A stretch of 6,692 nt of DNA from Clostridia bacterium (GTDB lineage Bacteria; Bacillota; Sulfobacillia; SLMV01), in assembly GCA_007136565.1 (NCBI GenBank), contig SLGS01000152.1, positions 1 through 6,692 of the forward strand, read 5' to 3'. Positions 1 through 5,419 of this stretch are shown here, piece after piece. Under the pieces are notes generated by a model, which did not search any database, was not told the DNA's origin, and saw only the letters and a list, made by a program, of their open reading frames with translations. Each line of letters begins with the position of its first letter. The stretch's first letter is position 1. The translations under genes were made by a program, and so were the position numbers.

Positions 1-38
1 GTGGCGCCACCCGCTTCGCTCGGAGTGTGCTGGAGTGC

Positions 39-1349
39 CTAGGACTTGGCCAGGCCCCTCCACATCTTCAGGTACTCCTCCTTGGTGTAGGTGGGCTCGT
101 ATTCGTCCTTTACCTTCTTGGCCGCGGACGCATCGTCCCAAAGCAGATCGATCACCATAGCCGCCATGGCCTTCGCGGGAACGACGTAGGCCATCTCGGG
201 GTCGACGACCCGGTAATCCCGGGCGTGGGCCTTGCCCTCGACTCCGCCGACGAAGGGATGGATCGCGGGCATGATCTGGCTGATATCTCCCATGTCCGTG
301 GATCCCCCGGAGGCCTCGGCCTCCTCGACCCCTTCATCGCCGAGTAGAGCGCGAACGTTATCGCTGTAGAGGTCGTTTAGGTTAAGATCGGACTTCAGTG
401 GCAGGTATCCGGGGATTTCACGGATCTTCACCTCGGCGCCGATGGCGTGTGCCCCGCCCTCCAGGGCGCGATTGACCTTGTCGTTGGCATCCAGGATGGC
501 CTCGATGCTGCGCCCCCGGACGTAGGTCTCCAGTGACACGTCGGCGGGGACTATGTTAACGAGGTCCCCACCCTTGGTTATTATTGGGTGAACGCGAATG
601 GCGTCCTCGTCCTTGAAGGTCTCCCTCTGGGCGTGTATTCCCATCAGTCCGAGCATCGCGGCATTCAGGGCGTTAACGCCGTAGTGGGGCGCGGCCCCGG
701 CGTGGGCCTCCTGGCCCTCGTAGCGGACCGTCTTGCCGAGGAAACCGTTACTGCCCTTGGCGACCTTGATGACGCGCTGGGGTGTCTCGGCCTGGTGGTG
801 TACCATGGCCGCCATATCGACATCATCCATGACACCGAGGCGGATCAGCTCCTGCTTGCCGCCGAAGAACTCTATTTCTCCCTCTTCCTGGAGGCCCTCG
901 CGGTACTCCAGCTGTATGAACTCCTCCGCCGGGACGGCGATGAAGGAGAGGGCGCCCGCCAGATCATCGGCTATATCCGTCTGGGTCAATCCTACGGCCG
1001 TACCCAGCATCACCGCCAGCTGCCCGTGATGACCGCAGGCGTGGACGGCACCGGTCTCGGGGTCCGCGTTGGGATGATCGGAACAGGTTACGGCATCCAG
1101 TTCGCCGAGGATGGCCACGCGGATATCGTCCGACTTGCCGGACACATCGGCGCGAATACCGGTCCTGGCGATGCCGGACTCGTAATCCAACCCGATTTCT
1201 TCGAAGAATTCCATGACCTTGTCGGCGGTCCTAAACTCCTTGAATCCCAGCTCGGGATTGGCCCATATGTCTTCTGCGAACTCGATGATGCGGTCGGCCT
1301 TGGCGTCGATGGCCTCCATCGCCTTTTGTTTGGCGGTTTCCTTGTCCAT
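39..1349 (-). CDS. M20-family metallo-amidohydrolase (AbgB/HipO-like)
   Basis: A cytoplasmic enzyme of 436 residues with no signal peptide, the usual length for M20 amidohydrolases of the AbgB / HipO / IAA-amino-acid hydrolase group, which cleave an amide bond between an acyl group and an amino acid using two metal ions. Visible motifs: GELDAV (82-87), HACGHHGQ (103-110, likely metal ligands C105 and H107), PAEEF (140-144, catalytic and ligand Glu), MVHHQ (182-186), the dimerisation-domain histidine in EAHAG (214-218), and a C-terminal STDMGDIS (350-357) with a later H375 as likely last ligand. The STDxGD block favours the AbgB-like branch. It is the last gene of an operon with two membrane proteins, which suggests it hydrolyses what they import. 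The ATG start is forced: an in-frame TAA lies five codons upstream. The protein is very acidic (I count about 77 Asp/Glu against 43 Lys/Arg). The substrate cannot be read from sequence. Family call strong, subfamily moderate. Confidence 0.93.
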   Translation of the reverse strand: MDKETAKQKAMEAIDAKADRIIEFAEDIWANPELGFKEFRTADKVMEFFEEIGLDYESGIARTGIRADVSGKSDDIRVAILGELDAVTCSDHPNADPETGAVHACGHHGQLAVMLGTAVGLTQTDIADDLAGALSFIAVPAEEFIQLEYREGLQEEGEIEFFGGKQELIRLGVMDDVDMAAMVHHQAETPQRVIKVAKGSNGFLGKTVRYEGQEAHAGAAPHYGVNALNAAMLGLMGIHAQRETFKDEDAIRVHPIITKGGDLVNIVPADVSLETYVRGRSIEAILDANDKVNRALEGGAHAIGAEVKIREIPGYLPLKSDLNLNDLYSDNVRALLGDEGVEEAEASGGSTDMGDISQIMPAIHPFVGGVEGKAHARDYRVVDPEMAYVVPAKAMAAMVIDLLWDDASAAKKVKDEYEPTYTKEEYLKMWRGLAKS

Positions 1350-1387
1350 GGTTAGCGGCCCTTACGGGCCGCTTAATCACCTCCCGG
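1350..1387 (-). promoter_or_regulatory. M20 gene ribosome binding site with an intervening GNRA hairpin
   Basis: On the minus strand a near-perfect SD, GGGAGGTGA (1377-1385), lies 27 nt from the ATG, too far for normal initiation. Between them is a perfect 8-bp stem, AGCGGCCC / GGGCCGCT (1366-1373 and 1354-1361), closed by GTAA, a GNRA tetraloop. Folding removes 20 nt and leaves about 7 nt between SD and ATG. A weaker SD-like AAGGG sits in the loop and 3' arm, 9 nt from the ATG, and would be masked by the stem. The same hairpin could therefore enable one SD while blocking another. There is no T-run after it, so it is not a terminator. Confidence 0.7.
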
Positions 1388-1439
1388 ATGATATTGGAAT
1401 CTGCACCCCTAGTGGAATATCCGACTTCGGGGCTTTCGA

Positions 1440-1892
1440 TCAGGTCATGCCCAACAGGTTCATGGTGACGTGCGCTATGGCCGCAGAGCATATGAAGGTA
1501 CCGGTCAGTACCACGGCACCGACGACCAGTATCCGCCATCCCATGGCGGTGAACTTGTCTATGTCGCGACCGATGGAGATACCGGCGTACGCAAGCACGG
1601 GGGTGGTGGTAGCGAGAAACTCTACCCCAGTAGTCTGCGCCAGGACCCACTCGCTACCGGGGGTCCAGGGTGTGGTAGCGATTATACCTAGTAGTGATAC
1701 GAATACGATGGGTGGCAACGCGCGGCCCGTGGCCTCGCTGAGGGCCCACCCCAGGAATGCGATAAGCGCCAGTATGGCCATGCCCGGCAGGGCATTGATG
1801 GGGTTGATCTCGAGATCGGTAAATAGCCAGTTACCGATGACGGTAATCGCGGAGACTATCACCATCACAAATATTGCTTGACTAGCTTTCAT
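1440..1892 (-). CDS. Small integral membrane protein, probable second half of a split transporter
   Basis: A protein of 150 residues that is nearly all membrane: hydrophobic segments at about 6-24, 35-53, 60-74, 90-107 and 118-142, giving four or five helices and no soluble domain. The C-terminal part (ATTTPVLAYAGISIGRDID followed by a long hydrophobic stretch) has the look of the last membrane hairpin of anion or amino-acid exporters and permeases of the two-half type, but I do not recognise a named family. It lies 76 nt after the DUF3100 gene and 90 nt before the M20 gene, same strand. Together with DUF3100 it would make a unit of about 430 residues, a normal size for a secondary transporter, so I infer one permease encoded in two pieces. 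The ATG start is supported by GGGAGGAG (1899-1906) 6 nt upstream. It might instead be an independent accessory subunit. Confidence 0.82.
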   Translation of the reverse strand: MKASQAIFVMVIVSAITVIGNWLFTDLEINPINALPGMAILALIAFLGWALSEATGRALPPIVFVSLLGIIATTPWTPGSEWVLAQTTGVEFLATTTPVLAYAGISIGRDIDKFTAMGWRILVVGAVVLTGTFICSAAIAHVTMNLLGMT

Positions 1893-1922
1893 TTAAATCT
1901 CCTCCCTGTTCGGAGATGAAAT
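1891..1922 (-). promoter_or_regulatory. Hairpin covering the SD of the 150-residue membrane protein gene
   Basis: On the minus strand ATCTCC (1917-1912) can pair with GGAGAT (1902-1897) across a 9-nt loop. The 3' arm contains part of the SD (GGGAGGAG, 1899-1906). An outer AAAT / ATTT pairing (1922-1919 with 1894-1891) would reach into the start codon. This could lower translation of the second membrane protein until a ribosome or factor opens it. A 6-bp stem in a short gap can arise by chance, so the function is tentative. Confidence 0.35.
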
Positions 1923-1968
1923 TTCGGGTGGCAATCTCGGTGCACTATCCGGATTGCTCGACTCGTAT

Positions 1969-2808
1969 TCACGCTTCGGTGGACTCCTCTTCGCCAGTAT
2001 CCCGGCTGAGGAACTTGTAATAGCGCTCCGCCAGGGGTATCGAGATGAATATCATGACGTAGAGTCCGGTGGCACTGGTCAAGAGGTTACTCGTGGCGGC
2101 GAAGGACAGGATCTCGTCCGCGAACTCGGGAAGGGCCGCCGCAGCCCCACCGGATGCGGCACTCATCATGCTGGCAGATCCGATGCCCGATGCCATTCCC
2201 ACCGCGTAGGGATGGAATATCCCCAGGGACGCGACGAAGCCGCCCATGATACCGTTGTAGATGGCACCCAGTACCGTACCGAAGATGTAGACACCGAGGA
2301 CACCGCGACCCTCGGGACCATCGAGACCGTAGTAGTCACCTATGATCGCCAGGGATCCCTCGCGGGCCTGGGAGAACGTGGCGCCGATGGATTCCCTCTT
2401 GAAGCCCAGGAGTACGGCGACGGGCATGCCTATCAACAGGGTCCCGAGGTTGCCGAACTCCTGCAGGAGTAGCGGTACTCCCGACTCTATGATGATGGGC
2501 AGGTTAGGACCCACGTTGGTGCCCAGCTTGGCCACCAGTATGAGAACGGAGAGGGTAATGAGGGGAGATGCATCCTCCATGTCCTTCTCGCTGGCCACCT
2601 TCAGGAAGCGAGGCCCCAGGAAGATACCGATCACCAGTGCGTAAAGCATGGGTAGGAGAAGTACAGTACCGGGTCCCACCTGGAAGGTATGAAGTCCGAT
2701 GAATTCCGCGATGATCACCAACACCAGTACTATGCCGTGAAGTTTCCAATTGTACATGAACTGCGGAAGCTGATTCCGACTCTGGTCTGCTCTTTCCTCA
2801 GCTGCCAT
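1969..2808 (-). CDS. DUF3100 family membrane protein, probable transporter subunit
   Basis: A polytopic inner-membrane protein of 279 residues that I assign to DUF3100 from its overall pattern. The N-terminus is short, polar and cytoplasmic-looking (1-20). Hydrophobic segments follow at about 22-41, 46-66, 82-100, 103-116, 120-135, 168-198 and 229-258, with an acidic tail (DTGEEESTEA). A Gly/Ala/Ser-rich stretch at 202-226 (containing GMASGIGSASMMSAASGG) is the kind of flexible, small-residue segment that forms the substrate path in secondary transporters. It is the first gene of an operon with a second small membrane protein and an M20 amidohydrolase; from memory, DUF3100 genes often sit beside M20 hydrolases. 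I infer uptake of the hydrolase substrate, though export is possible. The ATG start is supported by AGGAGGT (2818-2824) 9 nt upstream. The family is uncharacterised, so transport is inference. Confidence 0.85.
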   Translation of the reverse strand: MAAEERADQSRNQLPQFMYNWKLHGIVLVLVIIAEFIGLHTFQVGPGTVLLLPMLYALVIGIFLGPRFLKVASEKDMEDASPLITLSVLILVAKLGTNVGPNLPIIIESGVPLLLQEFGNLGTLLIGMPVAVLLGFKRESIGATFSQAREGSLAIIGDYYGLDGPEGRGVLGVYIFGTVLGAIYNGIMGGFVASLGIFHPYAVGMASGIGSASMMSAASGGAAAALPEFADEILSFAATSNLLTSATGLYVMIFISIPLAERYYKFLSRDTGEEESTEA

Positions 2809-2895
2809 GTTATGCCTACCTCCTATTCCTTGTCTGCAATCTACGGTTTCGCGTCGATTTGCGCCGACCGAATTCCCGTTTGGTGATTTCTACAT

Positions 2896-2945
2896 GCGAA
2901 AGCGCAATCCTGCCGTCGTTGAAGTTCTTTTGGCCTCGCTTTCGC
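2896..2945 (-). repeat. Inverted repeat GCGAAAGCG / CGCTTTCGC in the probable mRNA leader
   Basis: A perfect 9-bp inverted repeat (2896-2904 and 2937-2945) with a 32-nt spacer, about 90 nt upstream of the DUF3100 start codon. In the transcript the 5' arm can form either a long-range stem with the 3' arm or a small local hairpin, CGC-GAAA-GCG, using a GNRA loop. The two folds exclude each other. This is a possible conformational switch in the leader; no known riboswitch class is recognised. Confidence 0.35.
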
Positions 2946-3048
2946 GGTTTTCCATTCATTTACACCACGGTTCGGCTAGTCGCCCGCAACCCACTACAAC
3001 CCATATTGGCGTGTATCCGTATTAATTGCGTCCCAAATTGAACCCATA

Positions 3049-3092
3049 CCCTAAGTATCGGGCCGTAGTAGACGTTAAAATGATACTTCGGG
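3049..3092. promoter_or_regulatory. Imperfect dyad CCCtAAGTATC / GATACTTcGGG, candidate operator
   Basis: Two 11-bp arms (3049-3059 and 3082-3092) match as an inverted repeat at 10 of 11 positions. Their centres are about 33 bp apart, close to three helical turns, so both face the same side of the DNA. They lie about 250 bp upstream of the DUF3100 gene in the AT-richer part of the gap, a plausible binding site for a dimeric regulator of the transporter-hydrolase operon. As RNA the same arms could form a hairpin with a 22-nt loop. No regulator gene is visible in the window. Confidence 0.35.
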
Positions 3093-3214
3093 ACTTAACT
3101 CACCGGTGCGGCGTTTAGCGGCGAAATCACCTGTTTAAGCGCATTTTGGCCAAAGCGGAGGCGCGGAGGGCTCCGGTATAGGGAGGGTTCGAGCGAAGAG
3201 TGGATGGGGATACT

Positions 3215-3250
3215 CGGGAAGAAGAAGGGGGACCGCCAGAGCGGTCCCCC
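3215..3250 (-). terminator. Rho-independent-type terminator of the AAA ATPase operon
   Basis: On the minus strand GGGGGACCGC (3250-3241) pairs perfectly with GCGGTCCCCC (3236-3227), a 10-bp stem with a TCTG loop. It begins 13 nt after the ATPase stop codon. The stem is followed by a pyrimidine tail, TTCTTCTTCCC, which is T-rich but not a pure T-run. Position and stability make it a terminator for the upstream operon; the interrupted tail suggests termination may be incomplete. Confidence 0.85.
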
Positions 3251-3263
3251 GGGGCGAAGCGGA

Positions 3264-4970
3264 TCAGTCGGAGTCGCTGATCATGTCCTTTTCCAGGGAG
3301 TTTAGGAACTGTTGATCGTCGGTGAATCTTCTGACCTGGTGCATCGTGGTCTCTATGGTCCTTCGCCTTTGCTCCCGATCCACCCGGAACGTCTCCGCCG
3401 CCCGGAGAAAATCCTCGCGGTCCAGGGTTTCACCACGCCGATCGAAGGCCATCCTCTTGGCCCTCAAGACCAATTCTTCCAGCTCGGCGCAGGAAAAGTG
3501 CCTGGTCTTCGGGACGATCTCCTCCATGAGGAAATCCTCGAGGTGTTCGAGTTCAATGCCCAAGGGTACGCTTCTCTCCCTGCCCCCGTCGACCAGGCCC
3601 AGGTGAACGGCCATAACCTCCACCCTGGCTCGATCCCCGGGGTAAAGGAACGGTATCTTGTAATCGAAACGCCCCGTGCGCAAAAAGGCTTCGTCCAGTT
3701 GATCGGGGACGTTGGTGGTGCCCACGATAATCGCCTGCCTGTCCGGCTCCCCGAGCCACTCGAGAAACTGGGAGAATACCCGCTTGCTCTCCTCGCCGGC
3801 GGAATCTCCGAAACCGCCGCTTCTCTTGCCGAACCTATCTATCTCGTCCACGAACACGATGGCGGGGGACATCTTTTCGGCCATCTGTATGGCCCCCTTC
3901 ATGCGCTGACCCGACTCGCCGAACCACTTCGAGTAGATGTTCTCGGTGAGCAGGTTTATGAAGGGCAGCTGGATCTCGGTGGCCAGGGCGTTGGCGAAGA
4001 GGCTCTTTCCGGTACCCGGGGGACCGAAGAACAGGATCCCCTTCGGGAGGGGCAGGGAGAACCTGGCAGCCCTCTCGCTGTCTTCGAGGACGTTGATGAT
4101 GTACTTCCGAACGAAATCCTTGACCGAGTCGTAACCGCCGATGTCTCGGAAACTGTAGTGGGGATCTCGAATCTCCAGGGTTCCCGATTTCTTCACCAGC
4201 TCGGACTTGAGGCCCTTGACCCGCGAAACGTCGAACATGTGCTCGGAAAAGTAGGACTCCAGCAGGATACTTTCCAGCTGGTGAAGGTTCAACCCCGCCG
4301 TGGCGAGCACCAGCTCGGCCAGTTTCTGCCTCGGCAATTCCAGGTCCAGTTCCCGGCCGATGGTGCCTATGATGTGGCGACGCTCCTCCTCGGTGGCCGG
4401 ATCCACCTCGAGGATCACCACGAGTTCCCGGGTGAAGGCATCCAATAGGGAGGTCGCATCGGCTGTCTGCAGGAATATGGTGGATCCCCGCGTTATGAGT
4501 TCTGTGTCCGTCGCCCAGGACCGAAGGGCCGATTGCAACCCGGTCTCCCACTCCCGGTTCTCGGCCAGGTTCTGGATGATGAAAAGGGTCTTTTGCTCCC
4601 TGAGCATCCCGTCGACCTCTTTTAGGACCGCTTTCACCTGGGCGAGTTGCTGCCCCTGGTTCGCACCGCCACTCCCCGCGGCGGACATCCTCCTGCCCAG
4701 GGGCGTGTTGGGGACGTTCTTGCGATAGGGTTCGGAGACCAGCTGGCCCTCGCGCAGGGAAATCCGCGCCAGGCCGCGCCACTGGTCGAAAACCATGATG
4801 GATTCGTAGTCCTCGCAGCTTCGATCGGTGAGGACGAATCGCTTGAGTTGCTCCAGTCTCTTTGGGTCGGTGGTTTCAAAAAGGATGACGGGTGAATAGT
4901 TGCTTCGGCGCTTCAAGAGTCCGTCGCCTATCCACCCGTCGTCCAATCCCTTCATCTCTGGCAAAGACAA
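3264..4970 (-). CDS. Ycf46-like AAA+ ATPase with degenerate N-terminal AAA module
   Basis: A soluble protein of 568 residues. The C-terminal half is a complete classical AAA module: Walker A GPPGTGKS (316-323), a pore-loop-like KWFGES (348-353), Walker B IVFVDEID (371-378), sensor 1 GTTN (417-420), arginine-finger segment LRTGRFD (430-436), and a lid with SCAELEEL (493-500). The N-terminal half (about 24-245) has the Ycf46 pattern (SPVILFETTDPKRLEQL; LFIIQNLAENREW) and ends in a lid-like helical stretch (TAGLNLHQLESILLE) but has no Walker A, so I read it as a dead AAA fold. Ycf46 proteins occur in plastids and cyanobacteria, where a role in inorganic-carbon use has been reported; the biochemical target is unknown. 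The genes upstream are DUF1257 and DUF2997, the usual companions. The start is TTG, supported by AAGGAGG (4979-4985) 8 nt upstream; an ATG five codons in is too far from it. A likely hexamer that remodels a protein. Confidence 0.92.
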   Translation of the reverse strand: MSLPEMKGLDDGWIGDGLLKRRSNYSPVILFETTDPKRLEQLKRFVLTDRSCEDYESIMVFDQWRGLARISLREGQLVSEPYRKNVPNTPLGRRMSAAGSGGANQGQQLAQVKAVLKEVDGMLREQKTLFIIQNLAENREWETGLQSALRSWATDTELITRGSTIFLQTADATSLLDAFTRELVVILEVDPATEEERRHIIGTIGRELDLELPRQKLAELVLATAGLNLHQLESILLESYFSEHMFDVSRVKGLKSELVKKSGTLEIRDPHYSFRDIGGYDSVKDFVRKYIINVLEDSERAARFSLPLPKGILFFGPPGTGKSLFANALATEIQLPFINLLTENIYSKWFGESGQRMKGAIQMAEKMSPAIVFVDEIDRFGKRSGGFGDSAGEESKRVFSQFLEWLGEPDRQAIIVGTTNVPDQLDEAFLRTGRFDYKIPFLYPGDRARVEVMAVHLGLVDGGRERSVPLGIELEHLEDFLMEEIVPKTRHFSCAELEELVLRAKRMAFDRRGETLDREDFLRAAETFRVDREQRRRTIETTMHQVRRFTDDQQFLNSLEKDMISDSD

Positions 4971-4978
4971 TCCTAGTG

Positions 4979-5004
4979 CCTCCTTCTCGGCGGGAAATCG
5001 CCGA
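4979..5004 (-). promoter_or_regulatory. SD of the ATPase gene with an abutting small hairpin
   Basis: The SD AAGGAGG (4979-4985) sits 8 nt before a TTG codon and decides the ATPase start. Just upstream, TCGGCG (5004-4999) pairs with CGCCGA (4992-4987) across a 6-nt loop, filling the space between the preceding stop codon (TGA, 5007-5005) and the SD. The stem leaves the SD itself free. It could keep the site open or protect an mRNA end; the effect is unknown. Confidence 0.5.
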
Positions 5005-5214
5005 TCAACCGCAGGGCGAGGACTGCACCACCGTCAACCTCACTCCCAGTTTCCTCAGCTCGCGGGCGAGCCTTTGGCCCGCATCCCCCGAGTACGCTTC
5101 GTAGAGGATCACGGATCCGTCGTCCCCCACCGATATCTCGAGAAAGCTGTCCTCGCTCCCGTCCAGGGCCTTCAGTATCCTGGATTCAACCGCGTCGGGC
5201 CGGGATATCGCCAT
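5005..5214 (-). CDS. 69-residue protein, possible diverged DUF2997 paralogue
   Basis: A small soluble protein of 69 residues between DUF2997 and the ATPase. I do not recognise a named family. Its pattern follows the neighbouring DUF2997 protein: a strand-turn-strand with EISVGDDG (here 26-33) against EVQVGPDG there, then SGD against PGD, an amphipathic helix ending LRKLGVR against LAGLGIR, and a last strand ending in VQ then a small-residue tail. It lacks the DUF2997 cysteine after GDE but has one near its C-terminus (SSPCG). The start is best placed at the second of two close ATGs: AGGAGG (5221-5226) touches the first (5220) but is 6 nt from the second (5214). It overlaps the DUF2997 gene by 29 nt, so it is probably translated by coupling. 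Likely an accessory subunit of the ATPase, by context only. Confidence 0.75.
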   Translation of the reverse strand: MAISRPDAVESRILKALDGSEDSFLEISVGDDGSVILYEAYSGDAGQRLARELRKLGVRLTVVQSSPCG

Positions 5215-5419
5215 CGGCATCCTCCTCGATACCCAGCTCGGCCTCGATCATGCCGCCGGGCTTCGCCTGCACATCTATCGCACCGGTCCTGATCCCGAGG
5301 CCCGCCAGGGCACTTCGTATACGCTCGGCCTCAGCGTAACATTCATCCCCGGGAAAACCGGTGAACTCCATCCGAAACTCGCCGTCGGGTCCCACCTGGA
5401 CCTCGACTCGCTGGCTCAT
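5186..5419 (-). CDS. DUF2997 family small protein
   Basis: A protein of 77 residues with the DUF2997 layout: a short beta hairpin around VEVQVGPDGEFRMEF, a conserved-looking GFPGDEC (21-27) holding the family cysteine, then a helix and a terminal strand. It is soluble with no signal or membrane segment. The C-terminal tail is acidic and then basic (EEDADGDIPARRG) and longer than I remember for the family. Its start codon shares a base with the stop of DUF1257 (TAATG), which means translational coupling and roughly equal expression of both proteins; a G-run (5427-5432) 7 nt upstream may serve as SD. In cyanobacteria DUF2997 genes sit beside ycf35/DUF1257, so the association here is expected. 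The molecular function is unknown; one possibility is a small adaptor for the AAA ATPase. Confidence 0.82.
   Translation of the reverse strand: MSQRVEVQVGPDGEFRMEFTGFPGDECYAEAERIRSALAGLGIRTGAIDVQAKPGGMIEAELGIEEDADGDIPARRG

Larger units (their letters stand above)
2809..3263. other. Intergenic region: terminator plus promoter and leader of the transporter operon
   Basis: These 455 nt separate two operons on the same strand and are visibly more AT-rich than the genes, especially 2880-3130. Short plus-strand reading frames here are proline/serine-rich, lack SDs and resemble nothing I know. At the high end is the terminator of the ATPase operon; at the low end is the SD of the DUF3100 gene. In between are two inverted repeats (2896-2945 and 3049-3092). 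The promoter of the transporter operon must lie here unless there is readthrough, but I find no convincing -35/-10 pair. I see no tRNA, no riboswitch signature that I recognise, and no CRISPR repeats. Confidence 0.7.

Noticed and set aside
1..38. GTGGCGCCAC palindrome and repeated CACTCC after the M20 stop codon as a terminator
   Set aside because: Cut by the window edge; only one end of any hairpin is visible and no T-run can be judged.
588..1355. Plus-strand open frame of 255 codons
   Set aside because: It is antisense to the M20 gene, has no SD or recognisable domain, and its composition is what third-position GC bias produces on the opposite strand.
1354..1373. Hairpin before the M20 gene as a terminator
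   Set aside because: No T-run follows it on either strand, and it lies a few bases before a start codon.
2689..3041. Three short plus-strand frames in the intergenic region
   Set aside because: They overlap one another, lack SDs, and show no recognisable features.
2882..3131. 9-bp inverted repeat GGTGATTTC / GAAATCACC
   Set aside because: The arms are over 230 nt apart and one such match is close to chance expectation in this gap.
3145..3154. TTTGGCCAAA palindrome as an operator, and a TTGGCC...TGC sigma-54-like match
   Set aside because: A 10-bp palindrome is expected by chance in a gap this size about every second time, and the spacing between the GG and GC elements is too short for sigma-54.
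3312..4448. Plus-strand open frame of 378 codons
   Set aside because: It runs antisense to the AAA ATPase, whose motifs are unmistakable; the frame has no domain and is Gly/Leu/Val-rich in the way of codon-bias shadows.
3835..4782. Minus-strand frame of 315 codons within the ATPase gene
   Set aside because: Out of frame with the ATPase, Arg/Gly/Pro-rich, no motif; a shadow.
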